From Puccinia triticina (Eukaryota > Basidiomycota > Pucciniomycetes > Pucciniales > Pucciniaceae), in contig NC_070563.1 in NCBI RefSeq assembly GCF_026914185.1, forward strand, positions 6,531,001 through 6,595,000: a DNA stretch of 64,000 nucleotides. Reading direction: 5' to 3'. Of this stretch, positions 35,972 through 47,640 are shown in pieces; position 1 is the stretch's first letter, and the number at the start of each line of letters is the position of its first letter. The notes below the pieces were generated by a model that saw only the letters and a program-made list of their open reading frames with translations, ran no database searches and was not told where the DNA came from. The translations under genes were made by a program, and so were the position numbers.

Positions 35972-37562
35972 ATGTGTTTCCAGATGATATCACTAGTCAA
36001 AAAATTAAGCATCCTTTACCTCATCCACCTCACGAGTACAGTCGCGCGAATTGGGTCGCTGTCATCCCAAGATCATCATATCAAGAAACGTGGTGCAGCT
36101 CTGTCATGCTTTTTGGACACGAAGAAAGAGCTTGTTGAGACACTTGGCCCAATCAACCAGGAAAAAGTGCAACAGCTATCGGACAACATAATTTACCGCG
36201 AACAATCCTCCTGCTACCTATTGAATGAGAGTTCCTGGAAGGGAAAAACATTCAAAAGCTGCTATTACGATGCTGTGGCCACAATACTATCCGAAGCTGC
36301 GAAGACCAATACGGGACAAGCCCAATACCTTACTCATTTCTCAAGAAAACTGCTTGAACCAATCAAGCGAACGGAAATAGGCACAAAGATATTTGACCCA
36401 CTCTATATGTCAGTTTGGCATCAAACACAAACCAGTGGACCTCCATCCGAATCAGCAAATGTCAATGAATACCCACCAGTATCGGAAATCACCTTCGAGA
36501 AGATTGAAGAAGAACGGTCCTTTGCAATTCCAAGTGATATATATATTAAAGGAGAACCTCTGTCGCGATTTGCAGGGATATCCCAGAATGTTGTGGCACT
36601 ATTTAAAGAGGTCAGGGGTATGGGTGAAGAAAAACTGCAGTTAGACCTCACCCATTGGACTTCCACAATTCTCAGACTTTTGGTCGTCACTCTGGGGCAA
36701 GAAATGTTTGATACTCTTGAGTGGAAAAACTTGCGTGGCATCTTATTTGGCCAACTGATATCACTTGCATACTTTGACAAGATAGCAGACAGAGGTAAGA
36801 AACATATGTATCAAAAAATGGATCTATCTTAATTTCAAACTTCCTCCACAATTTCTTGATAGACTGGATGAAAACTAACTTGAAAGATTTACTGAAATTT
36901 TGCTTCTATCTGCAGAAACAATATCTGGAAAAATTGCTGCCAAGGAACTACTTAACGAGGTAGGTTGGTGGACCAGTGTGAGGAACTATGGAGCCCCAGC
37001 TCACCAGCTGGAGAAGCAAGACTGGTGGAGTGAACTCATAGGTAAGCAAACAATCCTTCAAAAAATTGAGAATTTTTGAGACCAGGTATTCTGATAAAGT
37101 AACTGTTTTGATGTAACCAATTGATCCAGATAAACTCAAAGAAGTGCAAACAGTAAATGATGGAAAATAGCCTACACAATTCCGTTTGAAACAGAGTGAT
37201 TGTTTGATAAATTTCAAGTGTGCTACTGAAACAATTTAGAAAAAGAAAACTGAGTAGGTTTGAATTATTTGGAATATAAAATTAGATAAAACCAATTATT
37301 CAATGATGGCACAGCTAGGATCTTGGGAGTTGTTTTATTGAAAACATGTTTTTTGCTATGTTTGATATGGTCATCCATTCATTTCCTTTATTTCATGACA
37401 ATCATCATTTTTCATGAACAATTTGGAGATGAAGCATCCCATAGTTTGAGACAGAATTGTGTAACTTCTGGAAAAGAGATGCACTACTCAACTGGTATGA
37501 AAAGAGCTGGCATAGTAGGAGAGGGATACAAAGATCTGGAAGACTTTGAAAAATATCTTTGA
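35972..37562 (+). CDS. candidate secreted protein, three exons
   Basis: Exons 35972-36794, 36916-37041 and 37429-37562 join in frame to 360 residues. The first two junctions have good GT-AG signals; the last acceptor (GGAG) is weak, so the final exon is provisional. The N-terminus MCFQMISLVKK followed by LSILYLIHLTSTVA looks like a signal peptide, with a second possible Met at residue 5. The rest is mixed polar and hydrophobic, with FLDTKKELVETLGP near the start, several Cys, and Trp-rich VGWWTSV and KQDWWSELI near the end. I do not recognise the family. A secreted, lineage-restricted protein amid transposons fits an effector candidate, but this is inference. An alternative frame from 35725 to 36138 overlaps it and may be chance or an upstream exon. 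Confidence 0.55.
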
Positions 37563-37659
37563 GCTATGGAATCCCAGGTAATCCCTCAGAGTATTAACCA
37601 TATATCTGATCATGCTGGATGAGACAGGACTGGAGATTGTATTAGGTACTAGGCTAGTT

Positions 37660-40290
37660 GTCCAGCAGGCCACCCCAACCTGGCTAATTTTGAATCCAGG
37701 GTGGGCTCCCTCTTTAGGTTTTTCTCTCATCTCGGCCAACCCTTGCCACTGATTTTTGGTGGTTTGCCAGCCAACCGCGGCCCACAAGATCTTTACTACC
37801 TTTCCAAGAACAAATCATCCTTGCAGGTGGGTTACCCATTTGCTGGTTGGTACTTGGCGGGTAGGTACTGTGGTGACAACAGCAAATGCCAAGACAGAGG
37901 CAGAGGACAATGGCCTCACTGCCTTACCTATGGTGTTTATAGACTGTAGGCTTCTGCTATTGACCGGTTTCTTTCTTTCCTCTCTCACCCAATCTTCTTG
38001 TTGCTTAAATTGAATCTTTTTGCTGTTACCAACCCTTTTATTTATAGTTTTCATTTGCACCAGTGCCACTGCGGATAATCTTGTTGATCTTCCTCATTTT
38101 GCCGGTTGCTTAAATTGCGCCTTGAACCTTGGTGCAGCATGGATATATGTGGAATGGAAGATTCCTCATCCACTGATTGGTACAGATCATACCTACCCAC
38201 CAAGGTTGATGTCTCCTTCTTGATGTCGTCTCTTTCTTTGGGTGTTCCCAGCAGAAACTCTGGAAGGAGTCTTGAGGAGTGCGCATAGAAGGGTACGTTG
38301 GAATGACCAAAAACCCTGTGTGCAAAGAATTTTTTCCTGGGCACAAATTCAAGGTGTCAAGAATTACCCATCCAATTAGCTTTTAGTCAAATTGGACCAA
38401 AGGAGCAGTAATTCAAAATATGCAATAAAACCCCCAAGAGCTATGCTGACTAGAGCGGACAGCGCAGCAAATTACCTTTCATTTTGCTAAGCTTTTTGAA
38501 GCAGTCTTAGTGCTTTTCTTTCTGCTGATTGATCTGAGGATGATTTATTCTAAATTTTAGTGAAGTATTCTCAGCATAAAAAAGTGGTGTGCCGCTATGC
38601 TTGCCACTTGAATGGCGGTTAGATTGCTATTGTAGCGAGTCTATTCCGCTAAGAAAGCAAATGAAAAGGATTTTTTTGCTCTCTCAGCGGGGAAATGCAT
38701 TCATTTTTTATCTGTGTATTCAACTACTTGTGTATCTAGTATATACTAGAGGCCAAGGCGGCTCCGCCGCTGCGGGGTCTCAAGACAAATGGTTGTGTTG
38801 CTGCACTGGTATGCAATAGGAAAAACCGCCTGAAAAGCCAGCATGACCTCTGGAATCTCCACAATTAATGAAGAAGTCTCACCATCTTGTTTGGGTATTT
38901 ATGTAAAACAAGTGGTCACATTCTTTCCAACACTTTGCAATCTGGGACCAATATGAAAGTTTTATTCAATTCTGCTTATCAATAATAGCACCCATTGAAG
39001 GGCTGGGCAGATTGTCTGCTTTTCATTTGTATTCTTCAACCGTGCTGATTGGTTGGTGCTCAAGTTTATCCCCTAGCCAAGCTGGCAAATCTAACTTCAT
39101 AAAAGGTTGGGGAGCTCTATTGGAGGTCAATGTCAAGGTCTTTGTTTTTAATGCTTCCGGATCCAAGCTCGGAGGGGTAATTTGCTCAGGTGAAGCTTTT
39201 TGGAATAAAGCAAGCTTGAGGGCAAAACCTGGGAAAACTCTTCATGGATGGTTAATGGCTGCAAGACTGTGTTGAGGTGATTGAGTCAGTGGCGCTGACT
39301 GGGTGGTGCGGTTCAGCTGGCTTGGAAAGGGGGGGGGGGGGGGGGGGGTGATGTGGCATTCTTGATTGTCCTGGTGGGATGATGAGACGGATTCTCAAGA
39401 ATTTTATTCCAGGTTAAACTTGGACGGTACTCTAGTTCTCCTGCAATCAGCATTGGTTGCAGCGCCAAAGATAGACTGTGAATGGGTCATCAACCATAAG
39501 GTGCTGTAGAGTCTTATCAAAACAGAAATTTTGAGATTCACCTATGCCACTGGCAAGTCGTTTGGTCAATTTTCTCTTTGGGTCTCAACTCACAATCCGG
39601 TGCTCCTCTGGTTTAAGGTAAAATCTTGAACCGTTGTGAAAAAGTGTCTAGTCATCACATTTCTACTACCCAGTTGCGTAGACACTAAGCTTGCTGTATT
39701 TGAGGTTGCTTATTTTTAGCTTGCCCAAGATGAGGTATGAAATGTAGATGTCACTGGCTCAGGACAAGGTAGTTTAGATTTCTCGACGTATAATTGTACC
39801 CCTCTTCAAGTCAGGCTTGGCTTGGCTTTGTTTTCTCGAATTTCAACCTTTTGATCACTGTATGTTTGATAAGAAAGTAAGGCTGTCAACCTTTTGCCCT
39901 ATTGCATTGGCACAAAATTTTGAGCATTTACTATGACATCTAACTTCATGTTTGTGTATTGTGGGAGTTGAATACTGACAAGGAGTCATCACCATTGGCA
40001 TGTTAATGTCGATTAGAGTTCCAAAAATTTGGGGGACAGGATTTAAAGAACTTATATGCTGTAAGAAACCTGGAAACATTGGCGCGTTGACAAGAAATGA
40101 TACGGGAATATATTTTTAATGCATTTTTTTATTTATTTTCATCAGCTGGACATGAATAGTAGGTGGCGCCATGTTGAAAGACCTTTCCCGCGCCGTTTAT
40201 GGCTAGGGTTTCCCATTTAGAACTGAAACAAGACCGAGGTCAGCTATTGCTAGACCAAAAGCAGCTGAGAAGATGTCAGACAATTTGAAA
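37660..40290. other. gene-poor repeat stretch
   Basis: Holds relatives of other repeats in the window (37760-37880 matches 16770-16885; 37945-38062 matches 21125-21255) and a poly-G tract of about 20 near 39331-39350. An 87-codon frame at 39012-39275 has no recognisable domain. I see no gene. Confidence 0.45.
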
Positions 40291-40291
40291 C

Positions 40292-40842
<551 letters not shown>

Positions 40843-40879
40843 TCACTTTGGAACGTAAGAGAAGCGAGTGAAATGCTCA

Positions 40880-41790
40880 ACTGTAGAACGTCCATTTTGG
40901 CGGGATCTTAACTTTGAGACCCATTTGTTCCAATTGCTCCTCTCTCTTCATCCTGAAATGTTTCTGGAGAGCCAGCTTATCTTTCTCGACCCTTTCAAAC
41001 TCAAGTAATGGGATAGCTGCCAGTTGCATGATGTGACTAGCCCCGCCATCCAGGAAACTTCCACTCTGTGATAGAGCTCCAATCAACGGCTTAGGCCTGG
41101 ATTCATCATCAGATCGCAATATTGGGTCAACGCTTTTGATGAGAGCTAAGCGAGCAGAGTGGTTGGTTGCTTACCCTATGACCCAACATACTCGCCAACC
41201 TGGACACCGCCTTTAGTGAGAATTATGTAACAAGGCTCCTTTGTCAGATTCCACGTTGGGATTGGAGTATGGAAAGCTGGATTGAGCTGACCAATTTTTG
41301 GTCAATCCGTCAATGATTTATTGACATCTGGCCACAGAATATGAGTCCCAGTCGCTCAAGATAGATTGGAGTACTTCTGGGTGAATGCTCACCTTCAACG
41401 TATCTGGAAGCCAACAGGCTTTCTCCAAGTTGGCCATCGAGGTTATACCAGCTGTAAAACTCGTCCAAAACAACGGTTTCGCCGTTCCTGCTAAATTGGA
41501 CGAGTTCTTTGAGTTCGGTGCCTTCGACGGCCTGGCCGGTGGGGTTCCGTGGGTTGGACGCAAAGAGGACCGAGAGGCATATTTGGTTGATGTTCTCCTT
41601 GAGTTTATCGATGTGAAGTTTGTAGTTGTCTTCGGCTGAGAGGGCTGATAGGATCGGGACCAGTCGTCGGAAGACCGACAACATCTGATTGTATGCCGTA
41701 TACTCTGGTAACTGGTAGCCCACGTAAACTTCTCTCACAATAATCACTTTACGTTTGTGCGAGGTTTGGGGAGGCTGTGGCTGGATGTGG
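40880..41790 (-). pseudogene. PLP-dependent aminotransferase (class I/II) pseudogene fragment
   Basis: Minus-strand exons can be traced: about 41790-41393 (PEYTAY, ASNPRNPTGQ, VVLDEFYSWYN), 41327-41292 (IIDGLTKNW, with the PLP-binding Lys), 41210-41175 (CPGWRVCWVIG) and 41096-40880 (PLIGALSQSGSFLDGGA, LALQKHFRMKRE, IPPKWTFY). The introns between them have GT-AG borders. A small deletion before IIDGLTKNW changes the frame, the N-terminal third is not found, and the sequence breaks off after TFY, where about 90 residues should follow; the GAPDH fragment begins about 155 bases on. Family members are cytosolic or secondary-metabolism aminotransferases; the exact substrate is unknown. Confidence 0.8.
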
Positions 41791-42524
41791 TCAGTGGTCC
41801 TCTGCGGCGGCCAACAAGCACAAAACTCTTATGCAGCTAAGTCCATACTCATGGCTGGAGCAGCTCCGCTGGGTTCCGCTGGCGGCAAATGGACTCGCAA
41901 GCTCATGTTTCCCACTCAATGAGCTCATATCCCAGGTAGTTACAAGAAGTTACGTGGCGTGCACGGTGGTCATGAGACCTTTGAAGATACCACATTTTTT
42001 TGTGAAGGACCTTAGCAAGTACGTTTTGAGTGTGGTCAAGCTTGAAAAATGGACGGGTGGGGGGCAAGTCAGGTGGCGTGGGGGGCGTAGGTGGCGCAGG
42101 GGCCACGGCGAATGAGTATGGTGTGAAAAAAATATTGCCTTGGCTGGGCTGTAAACTTGTCGGAGGGAGGTGGTCTTGAGGGCTTGTTGCAAGGGCCGAG
42201 GTGAGGCTGGAAGGGTCAGGCCGGCTCGGTGGCAATGAGCAAAGGGTCAGACGGTATTGATTGGGTTGCACGTATGTGCATGTTTGAGTGGTTGTAGCCG
42301 TGGTTACAAGATGTGGATTGTTGCTGGTTGGTCGGGTGACGGTCTTTGAAATTGGAGGACGCCCGTGGCGAGAGTTTTTGTGGTGTATGGTCGTGGCTCA
42401 AGGTCTGCATTGTTGTTGGGTGGATGTTTTGGGAGTAACGGGGAGAGGAGGAGGGATTATAAAAGGAGAGGTGGGTTTGGTGTGATTTTCCTCTGGCGAC
42501 CCACGAGCTGTAATTCCAGCCAGG

Positions 42525-42890
42525 GGTCATCTCACCCCCGTCCGCTGTTGCAATTGCGCAGTCCGGCGGGGGATATTTGTGGGCCCCCCTTGTGCTTTAG
42601 GGCTGGGGGTCTTCCTCCCAACGCTTTTAACCCTGCTAGACAGGGATGGGCGTTGGGCCACAGTGCGTCAGCTTGCTGCGCTAGGTGGCTGGGTGCGGGC
42701 GCTTTTGGGTTTTGTTGTGTGGACTCTGTTTTTGTTATTAGTCTGGTTTGGTGTAAAACCTTGGCATTTTGTCAGCCTTTTTGTATGAGGGAAAACCTCT
42801 GATTTTTGTTTTGTATTTTAGATTATTGTAGGGGAAACCCTTGAATTTTTTTTCTACGAATCTGAGACTTTAATATACTTGGATATATTA
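42525..42890 (+). repeat. dispersed repeat family A, copy 2
   Basis: Matches 120-720 in order: TCCGCTGTTGCAATTGCGC, a GGGCCCCCC block, then AGGGGAAACCCTTGAATTTT and a TTTAATATACTTGG tail. It lacks the tRNA-like insert of copy 1. Confidence 0.5.
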
Positions 42891-42998
42891 TGTGTTTATT
42901 TTTTATCTGAGCTATTGGTTGTTTATCTAGTTAGTAGCAATAAATGTGATATAGTTTATTCAATTGGATAGGATAAAGGAACAGGAAGTGATGAGAAG

Positions 42999-43315
42999 TT
43001 AAATATTGCTGTTGAACTTTGGAGATTTTTTGGCTTCATCAAGAATTGCATGACAATCATTGAATTGTCCTTTTGCTCTGACTCCACTGCAAAGCCAAAG
43101 ATGAATACTGATGCATCTTTCAATTGTTTGAGATGCCAGGTGAGTACAAACTGTGGTACAAATATTGGAAGCTGCAGAAAACGTTATCTCAACACACGCT
43201 GAGCTGCTTGCCATGACAATTGATCTTGGGCCAGGGAAGAAAGGACTGGGAATGTTGGTGATTGAGTCTGAATCCCAGATGTGGAAAGGGATAAGTGGAC
43301 AGTGCTGTGTGATAC
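42999..43315 (-). pseudogene. C-terminal dimerisation region of host hAT transposase (hAT-2)
   Basis: The minus-strand frame contains ASSSACVEITFSAASN and QTIERCISIHLWLCSG, the pattern of the hAT C-terminal dimerisation domain, where Ser-x-x-x-x-E precedes a conserved Ser/Ala stretch and a paired-helix region with a Trp. Its upstream part is cut off at 43323 by the insertion of a second hAT; a further piece of the same gene seems to lie at 50800-51075. Confidence 0.65.
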
Positions 43316-43799
43316 ATGGAACCAATGGTGTAAGTGATATGATATGATGCAGTATTGGGTATTTTATCAGTATTGTATTGAAAATTTGATACAACAGATC
43401 TGCTACCTCTTGCATCACATCAAAAAAGCAATACATATTATTGTTATCACATCAATTAAGCGATGCAAGAAACAAAGGAATTGGGTATTGCATCACAATA
43501 ACAATAATTATTGGCCGTATTGCATGAAATTTACAATACATAAATATGATACAATACACCATTGTATCAGTGTGTATCATCTGGGATACAATACAATACA
43601 CAAGCAATACACCAAGCATCACTTGTATTTCATTGATTTTATTCTGGTATATAGTTTTAGCGGATAACAAATCACCAGGAAAAAAAAGTAGTCACTTGAT
43701 GGCAAGTGACATGACTCAGCTTTGTTTTCAGCTCCAATGCTGCTCCTCTCCACCAGCACATCTGGGGCTCACATGATAGGTGTCAGGATCAAAGCACTC

Positions 43800-44340
43800 A
43801 ATGTGAAAAAACCAGATGATGCTCAGCTTTGGCCCTGGCCCAGCTGATGCTCAGCTGATGCTCAGCTTTGGAACTGGCCACCTGATGATCATCTTTGGAC
43901 CTGGCACAGCTGATGCTCAGCCTTGGCTGTGGCTCAGCTGATGCTCATCTTTAGCCCTAGCCTAGCTGATTTTCAGCTCTGATCCTGTCCAAGCTGATTC
44001 CCATCTTTTTCCCTGGACTGGCTCAGCTGATACTCAGCAAGCTGAGCATCAGCTGGCCAGCTGGCCCAGGACTGGGCCAAAGCTGAGCATCATCTGGGAC
44101 AGGACTAGGAGAAGGCTGAGCAAGGACTGGTACAAAGCTGAGCATCAGCTGCGCCAGGACTAGTACAAAGCTGAGCATCACCTGGGCAAGGACTGGTCAA
44201 AAGGCTTTATTCCAATTCTGAGAGTGAGCTGCGTGAAAAAGCTGAGTATGAGCTGGGCATAAAAGCTGAGTATGAGCTGGGTACCAAAGCTGAGTATCAG
44301 CTGGACAGAACTGAGGATCAGTTGGGCTCATCAAAAACTG
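43800..44340. repeat. palindromic GCTGAGCATCAGC minisatellite
   Basis: CAGCTGATGCTCAGCTTTGG-like units run rightward to about 44035, then switch to the inverse GCTGAGCATCAGCTGG orientation up to about 44340, forming one large hairpin. It lies in the 3' non-coding part of hAT-1. Confidence 0.8.
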
Positions 44341-45847
44341 AACAGGACCTCCTTGATAAATTTTGGAAGTTGAGGAGATGGTTGGGAGATTGGGGTAGAT
44401 AGTGGATAGATATTGGATAGATGGTGGGTAGCTGGCTCAAGCTGGTGTAATGTCACTTGTCATCAACTGACTATTTTATTTTCCTGGTGAATTTGTGTAT
44501 AGGGATAACAACTTTGTGTATAGTGATATTTATTTGTAATAACCTCGTGTATAGCAATTATTTTGGGACAGAGTGAGATAACAAAGGGAAACAGTAAAAT
44601 AATCAAGATTTTTGTGTTTGTTTCAAGGCAGGCAAGGGATGAAAAAAAGAAAAAGAATCAGGCCTGTGTGGGAACAGGAACATGTTTATGTCTGAGTTGC
44701 TCTTTCTCCGCCATTGCCTGAGAAATGACCTCTTGAGCAGCTTTGAACTCGCCATATGGCTCAATACCTTGGAGCAGCCATTGGTGTGCACTGACACACC
44801 GCTCAATCTTCCACACCGCCATTTTGCCTCGGTCCCGTCCGCAAGTGTCAGCAGCGGCCAAGAAACATTGCTCCACAGAGGCAGAAGTTGCCAGGCAAGA
44901 TAAGTAGTCCCTTGCCAAAAGAGACAAAACAGGGAACTCTTGCAAGTGGTCCTGATGTGAAAAAATTCATGAGCAAGTATCTATGTGACATTGTATAGAA
45001 AAATACATACCTTCCACCATTGTAAGCAATCTGAAGCGTTGGCAGGAGCCCACTATATAAAACATCAAATCATCCTTGCGTAACTCAGTGGTATCAGGGA
45101 AAAAATCAACATCATCCACTTCGGATTGTCTTAAAGCGTGTGATTCGGGGGCTTTTGGTTTTGGAAGGGCTGGAGCATTGACTGGGTATTTGGTCTTACG
45201 TAAGCTGAATTGTTCTTCAATTAAGGTCTGAACGTGTGTGTGGTATGAGGGGAACCAAATTTGAAAGATAGAGAGACGGTAGCTGGGATTCAAGACTGTG
45301 GCAAGCAGGATGGTGCCACAACTCAAGGCCTCGGAGAGATACTTGTTGGTGCGTTCGATCATTCTAGTGTACATCTAATTGTATTCGGTTTTGGTTGAAG
45401 TGCTTTGCTTCTTCAAGAGAAAAGCTTTGATATACCTGTATTTGGCAATCATCATGCCGGCCGAGGGAATGTCACCCTCCATCTTCTTGGTTAAGAAGTA
45501 AAACTCGCTAAGTACATCGTTTAACCGTTTGACAATGTCCCAATCGGCACGAATAAGCTCGATATCATTGTAATAGTTCTTCCCCCCGCCCCCGGGCGAC
45601 TCCTTTTCTTGATGATCCTTTTTGTTTTCAATAAGCTTGTTGATGATGTGGCGTGCCTCATAGGCTTGATTTTGGCTCTCGTATTTGACGTTCCACCGGA
45701 TGCCATAGCCTGCAATGAGCCCCGCCCCAAGTAGTCCATCTTCTTGGCCCAGGAGTCAAACCCGGATCGTTTTGCGGAGGGGGAGGTGATCTTTTGTATC
45801 ACAAAGTCGACCTTCTTTAAATCTGAAACAACTCGGTTGTTGTGAGC

Positions 45848-46528
45848 AACACCGCAACTGCTGCGCTTTGCTGATAAAAGCGCCAAAATAGCGAAGCGCA
45901 GCGGCCGTCCGCTTTTCCTGGCGCCAAAAAGCGAAAGCGTCAGAGGGTAGACGCTGTTTTCAGCGTCAGCGAAGCGAAAATCCCGCTGCACGGATTTTCA
46001 TTGTTAAATAGCGCAGCGATTTTTCTCCGCTTTCGCTGCAAAATAGCGCAGCGAAAGCGGCACAGCGGCTGGGAGAGCTTTTCTTTGCTTTTAGCAGCTT
46101 TTCGCTGCAGAAAGCGGTTCTAGCACAGAGCGCTGCGGCGCTTTTGCCCGCTGAGCCGCTTTTTGTTGTAAATAGTGGTGAGAGCGGAGAAAAAATATGC
46201 ACAAAAACAAACCTTAACTGGTTTGTGAGCAAGATTATCAAAATTTCAGGTAAATTCACCGCTTTTGAGCGCTCAGCGCGCTTTTCAGCGAGTTTGCCGC
46301 TTTTCAGCGCATAGCGCAGCATTTTTGCGCTTTTTCAGCGGTTAGCGCAGCGGAAGACCCGCTGCGCGCCGCTGAAAAAGCGCGCTGAAATCTTTTTTTT
46401 TTTCCTCCCACATCAAGTAGCAAAAAACGCAGCGGTTCACCCGCTGCCAAAAGCTTTAGCGAAGCGGGTCCAAAACCGCTGTGCTTTCACTACGCTTCCC
46501 GCTGTGGCAGCGCAGCGGTTGCGGTGTT
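45848..46528. mobile_element. 681-bp MITE with 9-bp target duplication (MULE-like)
   Basis: Terminal repeats AACACCGCAACTGCTGCGC and GCGCAGCGGTTGCGGTGTT, flanked by GTTGTGAGC on both sides (45839-45847 and 46529-46537). A 9-bp duplication suggests Mutator-like mobilisation. The interior is dominated by AGCGCAGCG and GCGAAAGC words in both orientations. It splits the hAT-1 transposase. Confidence 0.8.
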
Positions 46529-46559
46529 GTTGTGAGCTTTGGTTTTGGAAGGGGTGGGT

Positions 46560-47640
46560 TTGTCTAGATTTGTCAGCCGGGCTACTACATTAAGTTAGAG
46601 CCCAGCTAACTTAAGATACAACAGGTGTTAAGAAGCACACATTTATTGCAGCGCAGAGCGCCGCGCATAAAATAAATACCATATTCATTATTTGAACACT
46701 AAATAGCGGCGCAGAGCGCCGCGCATACTAAAATGAATATATAACAAAGTCTTCCCTTAGAACGATGAGAGACTGTCAAAACTCCAGCCGCAAGCAGCGG
46801 CCGGAGAAGAAAAATAAACTATGTTCAAAAACCCATTCTCAGGCCAAGAGAACGGGTTTGCTATTTGTCTGAACAGAACAAAGAGATGGTAGAACGTTCT
46901 ACAGGAAACGGCCGGAGGAGAGTAGTAAAAGAAGTGACCCACTGCTTCTCCACCGGCCGAAGATGAACAACCAATAGAACGACACCAAGAGTGGAACTCT
47001 TCCTCGGACCGAGGAAGAGTAATACTCGCCGTTGAGTAACGAGGACAGGAGCGATGCGAGCAATAGAAAGCTCTACCACTCCTGTCCTAACCAATCTTTC
47101 CCGCGGCCGAGAAGCCGCGAGGAATTTGAAAATAGAAAGGCGACCCTATTGGTCGCCGCAAGAATATATAAAGGAGGCTTTTGAGTGAGAAAAAGCCTCC
47201 TCAGATTCATACCAACCACCTCGTCGCCGTACCAGCCCCGCCCTCGTCTATCAGACCCGGTCGCTTGCCCGTACAGTTCCGATCTTGGTTCGTTTGATTC
47301 ATTTGCCGTCTTCTTTTGCAGACTCTCTTCACGAGTAAGTCCGCTGTTTTCATTTCTCTATCGGGATCTCTATCCCCTAGCCTGGGAACGTTTATACGTT
47401 CGAAATACACCCTTAATTGGGCCCCAGAAGTCACAGGTTTTATAAAAACCCCTGTGCATTCCGTGCGCCGGCCCTGTAAGATCCACGGAGGGCACTTAAA
47501 TACCCCAGGCGCTCCTGGCCCCTCCGTTAAACCCCTTTTTGGGTTTATCTCAAAATAACTTTAAAGTTATTTTATACTTTTGCCGCGCTTCTATTGAGCT
47601 TACCGCCGCACTGCTGCGCAGTCACCGGTGTAGCTAGAAG
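46560..47640 (+). repeat. LTR-like insertion in hAT-1
   Basis: The segment 46880-47400 is a relative of 21920-22420: GCAAGAATATATAAAGGAGGC with hairpin GGAGGCT...AGCCTCC, then a C-rich stretch and ACGAGTAAGTCCGC. Upstream, two GCGCAGAGCGCCGCGCATA units repeat. The end joins the hAT frame near 47640. It is probably a solo LTR; its exact ends are unresolved. Confidence 0.5.

Noticed and set aside
35725..36138. Plus-strand frame overlapping the secreted-protein candidate
   Set aside because: It lacks a signal sequence or domain and ends without a clear donor; kept only as a possible upstream exon.
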